This document shows positions 1-7,085 of a DNA stretch of 64,000 nucleotides, one piece after another (the stretch's first letter is position 1; each line of letters begins with the position of its first letter). The notes beneath the pieces were generated by a model. The model did no database searches. It was not told the origin of the DNA and saw only the letters and a program-made list of their open reading frames with translations. The translations under genes and the position numbers were made by a program. Origin of the DNA: Chitinophaga agrisoli (GTDB lineage Bacteria > Bacteroidota > Bacteroidia > Chitinophagales > Chitinophagaceae); the NCBI RefSeq assembly GCF_008386695.1, contig NZ_VUOC01000001.1:1338347-1402346 (forward strand), in the 5' to 3' direction.

Positions 1-110
1 CGGAAAAAATTTCACCCTCGGGCAACCTTCTTTTAAAGATGTCGTATTAATACTTCGAGTGCACTTCTTTTATCATTTAAAACCTAACAAATTACTCAAT
101 TAGAAAATTT

Positions 111-1010
111 ATGAAATCCAGATCAGTAAAAACCTTAATCGCCGTAGCGTTAGCTGCGAGCACTTTAGCTGCCTGCGGTAAAGACGACGATAACAATCCC
201 AACCCGCCGGGTAACCCTCCTCCTACTCCAAAGCCTATTGTACAGATAGCCAACGATGCCACCTTTGGAAAGATCATGACAGACAGCACTGGCAGATCTT
301 TATATTTCTTCTCTAGCGATGCAGACGGTAAAAATAATTGCGCTGGCGGATGTGCCACAGCATGGCCCTACTTCTATGCCGGCGATGTAACTAAGATCAC
401 CCTGGGCGATACCAGCCTTCACAAAGAAGACTTCGCTACTATCTCCGTTACACAGGATGGTAAAACTTTCAATCAAACTACCTATAAAGGTTGGCCTCTG
501 TACTTCTTTGCACAGGATGCCAAAGCCGGTGATGTAAAAGGTGATAAAGTAGGTAATATATGGTTCGTAGGTAAACCGGATTATACCGTAATGATCGGTT
601 TCAAACAGCTGGTAGGTAACGATGGTAAGAACTACGACAGCAAATATGACCCCAATGGTCCCGCTGGTCCTACCCGTTTCATCACAGACGATCGCGGCAG
701 AACACTGTATGCCTTTACGCCCGATAAAGCCAATACAAATACTTATACAAAGGCAGACTTCAGCAACAATGCCACCTGGCCTATTTTTGAGCTGACCGGT
801 ATCAAGAATGTGCCTTCTACACTGGCTAAGACCGACTTCGCTATCATTCAGGGCGTAGCTGGTACCCACACCCAGGTAGTGTACAAAGCACATCCGCTGT
901 ACTACTTTGGCCCTGACCAGGCAACAAGAGGCAACACCAAAGGCGTGAGCGTACCCACACCCGGTGTATGGCCTATCGTGAACGAAAGCACTGCTGTTTT
1001 AGCACAATAA
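111..1010 (+). CDS. Surface lipoprotein with four secreted-repeat units (COG4315/Lipoprotein_15-like)
   Basis: The 299-residue product starts with a lipoprotein signal peptide ending in the lipobox LAAC (Cys22). The acidic stretch KDDDN directly after the cysteine resembles the surface-export signal of Bacteroidota lipoproteins. Four related units of about 40 residues follow. Units 1 and 3 carry D-x-x-G-R-[ST]-L-Y-[FA]-F, near residues 55-85 and 193-225, and each is followed by a W-P-[YI]-F motif. Units 2 and 4 carry a K-x-x-P-L-Y-[FY]-F core, near 125-155 and 265-290. This is the pattern of the COG4315 family, whose biochemical role is unknown. A cysteine pair (NCAGGC) sits in the first unit. 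The gene stands alone and is closed by a strong terminator. Confidence 0.85.
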   Translation: MKSRSVKTLIAVALAASTLAACGKDDDNNPNPPGNPPPTPKPIVQIANDATFGKIMTDSTGRSLYFFSSDADGKNNCAGGCATAWPYFYAGDVTKITLGDTSLHKEDFATISVTQDGKTFNQTTYKGWPLYFFAQDAKAGDVKGDKVGNIWFVGKPDYTVMIGFKQLVGNDGKNYDSKYDPNGPAGPTRFITDDRGRTLYAFTPDKANTNTYTKADFSNNATWPIFELTGIKNVPSTLAKTDFAIIQGVAGTHTQVVYKAHPLYYFGPDQATRGNTKGVSVPTPGVWPIVNESTAVLAQ

Positions 1011-1041
1011 TAAAATTAATAGGGGATCTATACTGAAAATT

Positions 1042-1088
1042 GGCTCCGCCGGAATGTTGCAAAACATTTTCCAGGCGGAGCCTTTTTT
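1042..1088 (+). terminator. Rho-independent terminator after the repeat lipoprotein
   Basis: GGCTCCGCC at 1042-1050 pairs with GGCGGAGCC at 1074-1082. An inner stem formed by GGAATGTT and AACATTTTCC extends the pairing, and six T follow. Confidence 0.9.
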
Positions 1089-1253
1089 CGATAACATCTA
1101 ATCGCAATCCTACACGCCTTGATTAAAATTTAATACCGATCGATTGCTACCTGATCAATAACTAACAAGCGCCAACGCCATTTTGATACTTGCTAAAGTG
1201 CACACACATATGCTTTACCCCGTTTCCCTTAATTTCAGGGAAAAACAAATACA

Positions 1254-2099
1254 ATGGCAACACAAACAGGCGCATTCAAATTCATCGGCAGGCTGGATGG
1301 CGTGATCGGTTACCGCCGGAATGGTAAACACTGCCTTCGTACCATGCCCGCTACCGTACGGCAAACCACCGCCACCAAACAGGCTGCCCATCGCTTCGGC
1401 ATCGCCAGCCGCCAGGGGAAACTTATCCGCCGGGCATTAGCCCCCCACCTGGATCTACGTAATGACGGCAGCACCACCAACCGTCTTAACAAAGTGCTGG
1501 TACAGGCAGGCCCACGTCAGCTGCAAGCCCTGCAAGGCTTCCGCTTTAACCAGCATACCAGTACTGATAGGCTGTTCTATCACCGCCCAACTGTCATACC
1601 GGATGGCACGCTCTCAATACCCGCCCAACCGCTTTGTCCAATGGGCGCCGGCACCCACATGGAAGTATGCCTCATAACCGCCCGCATCAACTTCTCTGAG
1701 AGAAGGGTAGTAGACGTACAGGAGTCCGCAGAGATCATTGATCTCAGCCAACCATTCAACGGCCTGAAACTAAGTGCACCCGTTGCCGGTAAAGGCGCGC
1801 TGCTGATGATACTACAGATAAGGGCATGTATCATGCATAACGGCCAAATACTCCCACTGGGCAACCGCAAATACATGGCTGCAGATATAGTAGCGGTGGT
1901 GCCCCCTATGGAACAGCAGCAGTCCCGCAAAAAACAAACTGCCAACCATCCGCATAACCGGCCCGCTGGTAATACCAACACTCACCACATACATAACCCA
2001 AACAACAATCATCCGCAACCCGTACTGCCATACCATCCCGGCATAACGGCCATTATAGATGATGAACAGCCGCCTGCATATATGCAACGCAGGGAATAA
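1254..2099 (+). CDS. Lineage-specific hypothetical protein with low-complexity C-terminal extension
   Basis: The 281-residue product begins MATQTGAFKFIGRLDGVIGY. This matches the start of a conserved hypothetical family that occurs in many copies in Chitinophagaceae (recognised from memory; function unknown). There is no signal peptide or membrane segment. Residues 1 to about 215 look like a normal family member: a basic N-terminal part, then G-F-x-F-N, and a beta-rich second half ending at ADIVAVVPP, where I would expect the family to stop. About 65 further residues are rich in Asn, His, Pro and Gln (from QQQSRKK onward) and look like a read-through extension. The gene is isolated, with a terminator upstream and a long spacer downstream. 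Confidence 0.6.
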   Translation: MATQTGAFKFIGRLDGVIGYRRNGKHCLRTMPATVRQTTATKQAAHRFGIASRQGKLIRRALAPHLDLRNDGSTTNRLNKVLVQAGPRQLQALQGFRFNQHTSTDRLFYHRPTVIPDGTLSIPAQPLCPMGAGTHMEVCLITARINFSERRVVDVQESAEIIDLSQPFNGLKLSAPVAGKGALLMILQIRACIMHNGQILPLGNRKYMAADIVAVVPPMEQQQSRKKQTANHPHNRPAGNTNTHHIHNPNNNHPQPVLPYHPGITAIIDDEQPPAYMQRRE

Positions 2100-2336
2100 A
2101 ACCAGGTAATCCGCTACATCATGTCACAACTAACAACCCATCCCGTTCTTTTTTGAAGGTGCATTCCGCTCCCCGGGCAACCTATGCCCTTACATTGCCA
2201 AAACTGTTATACCCGCCATCCCATCTGCTATTATCCCATAAAAAACACCCGGTTCTTTCTTAAACATATCAGGTCGTTTCACAATACGTTCAGTTCCCTC
2301 ATGAGCATCCCCATTTTATCACGGCAATTCTCTATA

Positions 2337-2395
2337 TCATCACCCGTAGGTCTCCATGTCATCACTCGTAGATCTCCATGTCATCGCCCATAGAT
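2337..2395 (+). repeat. 22-bp tandem repeat, about 2.7 copies
   Basis: Units at 2337-2358 and 2359-2380 share TCATCACYCGTAGRTCTCCATG with two differences. A third, partial unit starts at 2381 (TCATCGCCCATAGATGG). The units abut with no spacer, so this is a simple tandem repeat and not a CRISPR array. Confidence 0.75.
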
Positions 2396-2615
2396 GGCCT
2401 AATCGCCACCCTCACACCCCCATTTTACCACCATCTCATGTTCACTTAATCATCATCCGATATTCATCAATCCTCCATCCGTCTTTCAATATAAATCCTG
2501 ATCAAGTCCACCTTTTTTCCGGTACATCTCTACCAAGACAAGCTCTTTCCTTTAGCCGCCCTTTAGCTTTCCTTTATCAATCCTTCGCCGTTCTCCTATA
2601 TATCTCCATATGACA

Positions 2616-2651
2616 CCTATGGTTCCTATGAATCCTATTGTTCCTACAGTT
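2616..2651 (+). repeat. 9-bp imperfect tandem repeat, four copies
   Basis: Four consecutive units CCTATGGTT, CCTATGAAT, CCTATTGTT and CCTACAGTT lie in the pyrimidine-rich spacer. No function is evident. Confidence 0.6.
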
Positions 2652-2760
2652 CCTTCCCATTCTTTTGATATTAACTACAGCGGTTTCTTCACCACGAACA
2701 GGCCCTCGACCGCACCCGCCAGCGCCGCCCCGGCCCCATCCCCAAACATTTATTTTTAAA

Positions 2761-2778
2761 TAAGCGAACGCTCACTTA
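2761..2778. promoter_or_regulatory. Probable TetR operator, site 1
   Basis: TAAGCGAACGCTCACTTA is an 18-bp palindrome with two mismatched pairs. It lies just upstream of the TetR gene and overlaps the first bases of a TATATTTG box. A related perfect palindrome, TAAATGAGCGCTCATTTA, precedes the next gene at 3409-3426. Two sites of one design around a TetR gene and its putative target fit an autoregulated TetR module. Confidence 0.75.
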
Positions 2779-2784
2779 TATTTG
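2777..2784 (+). promoter_or_regulatory. Bacteroidota-type -7 promoter box (TATATTTG)
   Basis: TATATTTG matches the TAnnTTTG consensus of the Bacteroidota housekeeping sigma factor and overlaps the end of the operator palindrome. The start codon is only 9 bases beyond the box, so the transcript would be nearly leaderless. No clear -33 element was found. Confidence 0.55.
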
Positions 2785-2792
2785 CACCACCA

Positions 2793-3383
2793 ATGCGTGT
2801 ACGAGACGAAAACAAAGAAAAAGCCATCCGCGAAAAAGCGATAGCAATGATCGTAAGGGAAGGCCTCGACGGCTTCGGCGTCAATAAACTCGCCAAAGCA
2901 GCCGGCGTATCCCCAGCCACCATCTACATCTATTACAAAGATCGCGATGACCTGATCCTCCAGATAGGCCAGGAAATCGCCACCGATCTGATGGCCCATA
3001 GCCTCGCCAACTTCGACCCGGACGCCCATTTCGCAGAAGGCCTCAAAAGGCAATGGATCAACCGTGCTGCATACTTTATGCAGCATCCCGTGGAAGTAGC
3101 CTTTATCGAACAGATCCGCTACTCCCATTACAACGAGAAGATCCATGCATTAATGAAAGAGCGGTTCAGCGAGATCATGGGCCGCTTCGTTAACAATGCT
3201 ATCGAACGTAAGGAGCTGGTGCAACTGCCCTTCGAAGTCTTCTGGTCTGTGGCCTATGCCCCACTGTATCAACTGATTAAGTTCCATACACAGGGCCAAA
3301 GTTATGTGAACAAACACTTCGAAATATCGCACGAAGTCATGATGCAAACCCTGCAACTCGTGTTAAAAGCACTAAAGCCCTAA
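2793..3383 (+). CDS. TetR/AcrR family transcriptional regulator
   Basis: The 196-residue product is a typical TetR repressor. The N-terminal helix-turn-helix spans about residues 28-53 (VNKLAKAAGVSPATIYIYYK), and an all-helical ligand-binding domain follows. The start codon at 2793 lies immediately after a palindromic operator and promoter box. A second palindrome of the same design sits before the downstream HMA-like/MFS pair, so the protein probably represses both itself and an efflux operon. The ligand is unknown. The gene ends in its own terminator, so the efflux genes must have their own promoter. Confidence 0.9.
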   Translation: MRVRDENKEKAIREKAIAMIVREGLDGFGVNKLAKAAGVSPATIYIYYKDRDDLILQIGQEIATDLMAHSLANFDPDAHFAEGLKRQWINRAAYFMQHPVEVAFIEQIRYSHYNEKIHALMKERFSEIMGRFVNNAIERKELVQLPFEVFWSVAYAPLYQLIKFHTQGQSYVNKHFEISHEVMMQTLQLVLKALKP

Positions 3384-3396
3384 CGGCTTTTTTTTT
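3374..3396 (+). terminator. Terminator overlapping the TetR stop codon
   Basis: AAAGCC at 3374-3379 pairs with GGCTTT at 3385-3390, followed by six more T. The stem spans the stop codon. Confidence 0.8.
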
Positions 3397-3408
3397 ACAC
3401 TAGATAAC

Positions 3409-3426
3409 TAAATGAGCGCTCATTTA
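3409..3426. promoter_or_regulatory. Probable TetR operator, site 2
   Basis: TAAATGAGCGCTCATTTA is a perfect 18-bp palindrome. It shares its layout and the G-A/GCGCTCA-centred core with site 1 at 2761-2778. It precedes the HMA-like/MFS pair. An ATG at 3412 lies inside it, which argues against that codon being the translation start. Confidence 0.8.
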
Positions 3427-3438
3427 AAATATAAGCAT

Positions 3439-3684
3439 ATGATAACCGTCTTAAACAGGGAAAGCACCATCAACATCCTGGTGTTTAAAACAGATATCCG
3501 CTTCAGTAACGATGTAACCAAAGTGGCGCCGGCCCTCAACAGCCAGCCCGCCATCCGCCGCTGGAATATTGACCGCAGCGATATCGACAAAGTACTGCGC
3601 ATAGAATCGGACTCACTGCAGGTACAAGACATCATCGGCCTCGTACAGCAAGCCGGTTACCATTGCGAAGAATTACCAGATTGA
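3439..3684 (+). CDS. Small heavy-metal-associated (HMA)-like protein lacking the CxxC motif
   Basis: The 81-residue product has the beta-alpha-beta-beta-alpha-beta pattern of a small ferredoxin-like HMA domain. It contains ILVFKTDIRFSNDVTKVAPA, then RRWNIDRSDIDKVLRIES and a final helix QDIIGLVQQAGYHCEEL. The position where copper-chaperone relatives carry CxxC reads RFSND, so metal binding by the classical site is not possible. I chose the ATG at 3439 because the earlier in-frame ATG at 3412 is buried in the operator palindrome. The gene lies 25 bases upstream of the MFS gene and is probably co-transcribed with it. Its role is unknown; it could be a sensor or partner of the transporter. Confidence 0.65.
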   Translation: MITVLNRESTINILVFKTDIRFSNDVTKVAPALNSQPAIRRWNIDRSDIDKVLRIESDSLQVQDIIGLVQQAGYHCEELPD

Positions 3685-3709
3685 TCTACTATTAACACGA
3701 CTATTTTTT

Positions 3710-4981
3710 ATGACAACTTCCGCCATTCAACCCAGAGTTTTCACCCGCTACCAGGCATTCATTATTGCCATGTTAGCCATCCTGCAATTCACCGTGGTAT
3801 TGGATTTTATGGTATTATCGCCCCTGGGCGTACTGCTGCTGGATAAGCTGCAGATCAATACCTCCCAGTTCGGACTGGTAGTATCCGCCTACGCCTTCAG
3901 CGCTGGCGCCTCCGGCCTGCTGGCCGCCGGATTTGCAGACCGGTTCGACCGTAAAAAAATGCTGCTGTTCTTTTATGTTGGCTTTATAACAGGCACCCTG
4001 TTATGCGCAACAGCGCCCAACTATCATTTCCTGCTCATCGCCAGGATCGTTACCGGCCTGTTTGGCGGCGTTATCAGCTCCATCAGCTTTGCCATCATTA
4101 CTGACCTGTTTAAGATGGAAGTAAGAGGCCGCGTAATGGGCTTTGTACAAATGGCCTTTGCAGTAAGCCAGGTAATGGGTATTCCCGTAGGCCTCTTGTT
4201 GGCTAACCATTTTGGCTGGCATGCGCCGTTCTGGATGATCGCCGGTTTTGGCGCGCTGGTAGGTATTTTGATTGCCGTTTATATGCGGCCGGTTAATGCC
4301 CACCTGGCCGTTAAATCCGATCTGAATCCCCTGGTGCATCTGCTGAAAACCTTATCTCAGCCCAACTATCTGCTGGCCTTCGGCGCTACTACATTAATGT
4401 CTACCGGCGGTTTTATGCTCATGCCTTTCGCCAGCACTTTCAGCACCCATAACCTGGGCATTACCATGGATCAGCTAACATTATTGTACGGTATTACCGG
4501 CGTGTTCTCCATGATCTTTGGCCCCCTCACCGGTAAGCTGAGTGATAGGATCGGCAAGTTCCAGGTGTTCTGCCTGGGCTCCATTGTTACCATCATTACG
4601 ATAGCCATTTACACTAACCTGGGGCTCACGCCTTTTGCATGGGTGGTAGCGATCAACGTATTCATGTTCCTGGGGGTATCCTCCCGTATGATAGGCGGAC
4701 AGGCATTAATGACGGCCGTTCCGGAAATGCGTGACAGAGGCGCTTTTATGAGCATCAACTCCTCCGTACAGCAGATCTCCGGCGGTATTGGCTCCGCCGT
4801 AGCCGGTATACTGGTGGTACAAACCAGCAGCGGCGCCCTGCAGCATTACGACCGCTTAGGGTACGTAGCTATTGCAGCCACCCTCATTACCATTTCTTTC
4901 ATGTATTTCGTGAACAAAATGGTGAGCGCGCAGCCGCAGAAAGCGCCCGCTAAGATCGTAGAGGTGCCCGCTGAAGTATAG
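3710..4981 (+). CDS. MFS efflux transporter (DHA1/AraJ-like, 12 TM)
   Basis: The 423-residue protein has about twelve hydrophobic segments and the MFS motif A variant FADRFDRKKMLL (residues 75-86) between helices 2 and 3. The N-terminal motif LDFMVLSPLG is typical of AraJ/arabinose-polymer-type DHA1 exporters. It should be an inner-membrane proton-coupled drug or metabolite exporter of unknown substrate. It is the second gene of the operon under the palindrome at 3409, so control by the TetR protein upstream is likely. Confidence 0.88.
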   Translation: MTTSAIQPRVFTRYQAFIIAMLAILQFTVVLDFMVLSPLGVLLLDKLQINTSQFGLVVSAYAFSAGASGLLAAGFADRFDRKKMLLFFYVGFITGTLLCATAPNYHFLLIARIVTGLFGGVISSISFAIITDLFKMEVRGRVMGFVQMAFAVSQVMGIPVGLLLANHFGWHAPFWMIAGFGALVGILIAVYMRPVNAHLAVKSDLNPLVHLLKTLSQPNYLLAFGATTLMSTGGFMLMPFASTFSTHNLGITMDQLTLLYGITGVFSMIFGPLTGKLSDRIGKFQVFCLGSIVTIITIAIYTNLGLTPFAWVVAINVFMFLGVSSRMIGGQALMTAVPEMRDRGAFMSINSSVQQISGGIGSAVAGILVVQTSSGALQHYDRLGYVAIAATLITISFMYFVNKMVSAQPQKAPAKIVEVPAEV

Positions 4982-5019
4982 TACATTTTAGCAGGATAGG
5001 GGTGTAAGGATTGAAATTT

Positions 5020-5043
5020 ATTCGTTAATATTGGTTAACGAAT
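5020..5043. promoter_or_regulatory. Palindrome upstream of the chitosanase gene
   Basis: ATTCGTTAA (5020-5028) and TTAACGAAT (5035-5043) form a perfect 9-bp inverted repeat with a 6-base centre, 27 bases before the ATG at 5071. It may be an operator or an mRNA hairpin; the binding protein is unknown. Confidence 0.5.
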
Positions 5044-5070
5044 GTTCAACCCCTTAAACCCCTATCTTTT

Positions 5071-5745
5071 ATGATCACCGTAGACCAAAAACGAAAGATC
5101 ATCCAGGTTGTGAATGTTATGGAAACAGGCACGCCTGAAGGCCGTTATGATGTGATCAGCATATTTGCTGATGGTAAGAACGGTTCCCGCCAGATCACCT
5201 ATGGCCGAAGCCAGGCTACAGAACAAGGCAACCTCAGGAACATTGTGGAAAGGTATGTACGGGCCAACGGCAAATTTTCAGCCGCCCTGGAGCCCTACCT
5301 GGCCAAAATTGCTAAACAGCCCCTGGTAAATGACGCGGAATTTAAACGCCTGTTAAAGGTCTCCGCACAGGAAGACCCCCTCATGCGCAATGCACAGGAT
5401 GTGACCTTCGAAGTATTGTATTACGAGCCCGCCCTGCACTTTTTCCAGAATGAAGGATTTGATCTGTCCTTAAGCCTGTTGGTGATATACGACAGCTATA
5501 TCCACTCCGGCTGCATACCCGCTTTTTTGCGCAGCCGCTTTCCGGAAGCTACGCCCGCCCGCGGCGGCGACGAAAAGGCATGGATCAAGGCCTACACCAC
5601 CGTACGGCAGGATTGGCTGGCCAATCACCCCAAAAAGGTGCTGCGCCCCACCGTATACCGCACCCAAAGCTACCTGACTGCCATGAAGGAAGATAACTGG
5701 ATGCTGGCAAAGCCCCTGAAAGCCCACGGTGTTACAGTTAGCTAG
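5071..5745 (+). CDS. GH46-like chitosanase
   Basis: The 224-residue product resembles family GH46 chitosanases, which hydrolyse the beta-1,4 bonds of chitosan. The N-terminal block VVNVMETGTPEGRYD carries the expected catalytic acid (Glu18). It is followed by FADGKNGSRQITYGRSQAT, where Asp34 is the candidate second catalytic residue in the D-G-(x)n-I-T-x-G context. A Y-D-S-x-I-H-S-G segment follows in the C-terminal half. No signal peptide is visible, so the protein is predicted to be cytoplasmic or exported by another route, which is unusual for a polymer-degrading enzyme. It stands alone between an MFS gene and a convergent DsbA-type gene. The family call rests on motif pattern only. Confidence 0.7.
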   Translation: MITVDQKRKIIQVVNVMETGTPEGRYDVISIFADGKNGSRQITYGRSQATEQGNLRNIVERYVRANGKFSAALEPYLAKIAKQPLVNDAEFKRLLKVSAQEDPLMRNAQDVTFEVLYYEPALHFFQNEGFDLSLSLLVIYDSYIHSGCIPAFLRSRFPEATPARGGDEKAWIKAYTTVRQDWLANHPKKVLRPTVYRTQSYLTAMKEDNWMLAKPLKAHGVTVS

Positions 5746-5762
5746 GGAGGTTCCAAAACAAC

Positions 5763-5820
5763 AAAGCATTAATGATCAGCAAGCTCCGGCTACAACCGTC
5801 TTCCTGATCATTAATGCTTT
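5763..5820. terminator. Long perfect inverted repeat between convergent genes (bidirectional terminator)
   Basis: AAAGCATTAATGATCAG (5763-5779) and CTGATCATTAATGCTTT (5804-5820) are perfect 17-bp arms around a 24-base loop. It lies 18 bases after the chitosanase stop and 50 bases past the end of the convergent DsbA-family gene. The stem is long and the T runs short for an ordinary terminator, so another role is possible. Confidence 0.65.
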
Positions 5821-5869
5821 ATCTATAACCAGCCGTTAATTTCCAGCCGGCCGGCATTAAGACTAACTA

Positions 5870-6565
5870 TCAATCACACCCATCAATCCCGCACACATTC
5901 CCGTCCGCGCCATGCTCCAGCCCCGCCTTCGCATACTCCTTATAAGACCGTTCCAGCGCCTGCAGGAATACCTCTTCCGGCTGCGCGCCAGACACCGCAT
6001 ACTTCCTGTCAATCACAAAAAACGGTACGCCCCTGGCGCCCAATGCAGCAGCTTCCGATATATCCTGGTGCACTTCGTTTGCATAACCATTGCCAGCCAG
6101 CGCGGCGCTCACTTCTCCGGCATTCAGCCCTATAGAAGCCCCCAGGTCAGCCAGCACCGCATGATCCGCTATATTCTTACCTTCCGTAAAATAAGCTTTG
6201 AACAGGCTTTCCTCCGCGGCATCTCCCAGCCCATGCTGCGCGGCCAGATGAGAAAACCGGTGCGCGTCAAAGGAATTAGCCACTACAGCCTTGTCAAAAT
6301 CATATGTCAGGCCTACTTCCGCCGCCATGGCGGTCACCTGGCTGTTTACCTGCTCCGCGTACTCCAGCGTCCAGCCCTTCCGCTCCGCCAGGTATTCATT
6401 GATGTTGGCGCCGCCTTCCTTAGGCATCTCCGGGTCCAGCTGAAAACTCTTCCATACCACCTCAATCGCTTCCCGCTGCGGAAACTGCGCCAGAGCATGC
6501 TCAAACCGGCGCTTACCAATATAACAGAACGGGCACATTACGTCCGACCATATTTCTACCTTCAT
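5870..6565 (-). CDS. DsbA family oxidoreductase (FrnE-like)
   Basis: The 231-residue protein is a thioredoxin-fold DsbA/2-hydroxychromene-2-carboxylate isomerase relative. It opens MKVEIWSDVMCPFCYIGK with the redox motif CPFC (Cys11 and Cys14), followed by the long helical insertion and the C-terminal cis-Pro segment GARGVPFFVID. These are hallmarks of FrnE-type proteins. No signal peptide is present, so it should act in the cytoplasm in disulfide exchange or thiol detoxification. I chose the ATG at 6565 because a further ATG 45 bases upstream would place coding sequence over the operator arm at 6572. It is divergent from the HxlR gene. Confidence 0.88.
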   Translation of the reverse strand: MKVEIWSDVMCPFCYIGKRRFEHALAQFPQREAIEVVWKSFQLDPEMPKEGGANINEYLAERKGWTLEYAEQVNSQVTAMAAEVGLTYDFDKAVVANSFDAHRFSHLAAQHGLGDAAEESLFKAYFTEGKNIADHAVLADLGASIGLNAGEVSAALAGNGYANEVHQDISEAAALGARGVPFFVIDRKYAVSGAQPEEVFLQALERSYKEYAKAGLEHGADGNVCGIDGCD

Positions 6566-6571
6566 GTGACT

Positions 6572-6589
6572 ACTAACCTTTAAGTAAGT
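6572..6589. promoter_or_regulatory. Probable HxlR operator, left arm
   Basis: ACTAACCTTTAAGTAAGT is an inverted copy, with one mismatch, of ACTTACCTAAAGGTTAGT at 6642-6659. The two arms flank two divergent -7 boxes symmetrically, as expected for a regulator controlling both directions. Confidence 0.7.
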
Positions 6590-6594
6590 GAATA

Positions 6595-6608
6595 GATGTT
6601 GCAACATC
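6595..6608. promoter_or_regulatory. Central palindrome in the divergent promoter region
   Basis: GATGTTGCAACATC is a perfect 14-bp palindrome adjoining the minus-strand -7 box. It could be a third regulator site. Confidence 0.5.
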
Positions 6609-6615
6609 AAAACTA
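6608..6615 (-). promoter_or_regulatory. -7 box for the DsbA-family gene
   Basis: On the minus strand the bases read TAGTTTTG, a match to TAnnTTTG, 43 bases upstream of the start codon. The left operator arm lies between the box and the gene. Confidence 0.5.
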
Positions 6616-6617
6616 CG

Positions 6618-6625
6618 TATCTTTG
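6618..6625 (+). promoter_or_regulatory. -7 box for the HxlR gene
   Basis: TATCTTTG matches TAnnTTTG. The right operator arm lies 17 bases downstream, so a bound regulator would block transcription start or early elongation. Confidence 0.5.
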
Positions 6626-6641
6626 CTTACCAATTGTTAGT

Positions 6642-6659
6642 ACTTACCTAAAGGTTAGT
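6642..6659. promoter_or_regulatory. Probable HxlR operator, right arm
   Basis: ACTTACCTAAAGGTTAGT is the reverse complement of the left arm at 6572-6589 with one mismatch. It lies between the plus-strand -7 box and the HxlR start. Confidence 0.7.
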
Positions 6660-6686
6660 GCTATTGTAACCATAAATCTTTGTTAT

Positions 6687-7085
6687 ATGATAGAACATGA
6701 TGGAACAATGAACGCACAGGGGCACTCCCCGGATGAATGCCGCAGCGCAGTAGGCTCCGTACAGGATGCCTTGTATGTGCTCAACGGAAAATGGAAGCTC
6801 CCCATCATCATTGCCCTGCGGGAGGGTAATAAACGTTTTGGCGAACTGCAGCGCGTTGTACATGGTATCTCCGCCAAAGTATTATCCCACGAGTTAAAAC
6901 ACCTGGAGCTCAACCAATTTATCCAGCGCCGTGTATATGATACCATGCCCGTAACAGTGGAGTATGAGTTAACGCCCTACAGCGATACCCTTAATAACGT
7001 TATCTATGCCCTTAAAGAATGGGGAGAGCAGCACCGTCAGTATATACGTACGGGCGTAAAAGAGAAAAAAGCAATGGCTGTTTAA
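6687..7085 (+). CDS. HxlR family winged-helix transcriptional regulator
   Basis: From the ATG at 6687 the product has 132 residues and a complete HxlR/MarR-like winged helix. It contains a conserved cysteine in PDEC (Cys18), GKWKLPIIIAL (34-44), RFGELQRVVHGISAKVLSHEL (50-70) and the wing VEYELTPYS. Cysteine-bearing HxlR proteins such as YodB or HypR sense thiol-reactive compounds; that is known for the family and only suggestive here. The frame is open further upstream, but that would place coding sequence over both operator arms. The divergent thioredoxin-fold oxidoreductase is the obvious target, giving a plausible thiol-stress pair. Confidence 0.88.
   Translation: MIEHDGTMNAQGHSPDECRSAVGSVQDALYVLNGKWKLPIIIALREGNKRFGELQRVVHGISAKVLSHELKHLELNQFIQRRVYDTMPVTVEYELTPYSDTLNNVIYALKEWGEQHRQYIRTGVKEKKAMAV

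Larger units (their letters stand above)
2100..2792. other. Gene-free, pyrimidine-rich spacer
   Basis: This stretch of almost 700 bases holds no convincing gene on either strand. The plus strand is strongly enriched in C and T and contains two short tandem repeat tracts (2337-2395 and 2616-2651). The last 35 bases contain the operator and promoter of the TetR gene. Confidence 0.7.

Noticed and set aside
1812-2087. Hydrophobic reading frame antisense to the hypothetical gene
   Set aside because: It lies opposite the low-complexity tail; its hydrophobicity follows from the complement of Asn/His/Gln codons, and no start context or family similarity was seen.
2337-2395. Possible CRISPR-like repeats
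   Set aside because: The 22-bp units are contiguous with no unique spacers, only about 2.7 copies exist, and no cas gene is present.
3412-3438. Upstream ATG for the HMA-like gene
   Set aside because: It lies inside a perfect 18-bp operator palindrome, and the conserved fold begins after the ATG at 3439.
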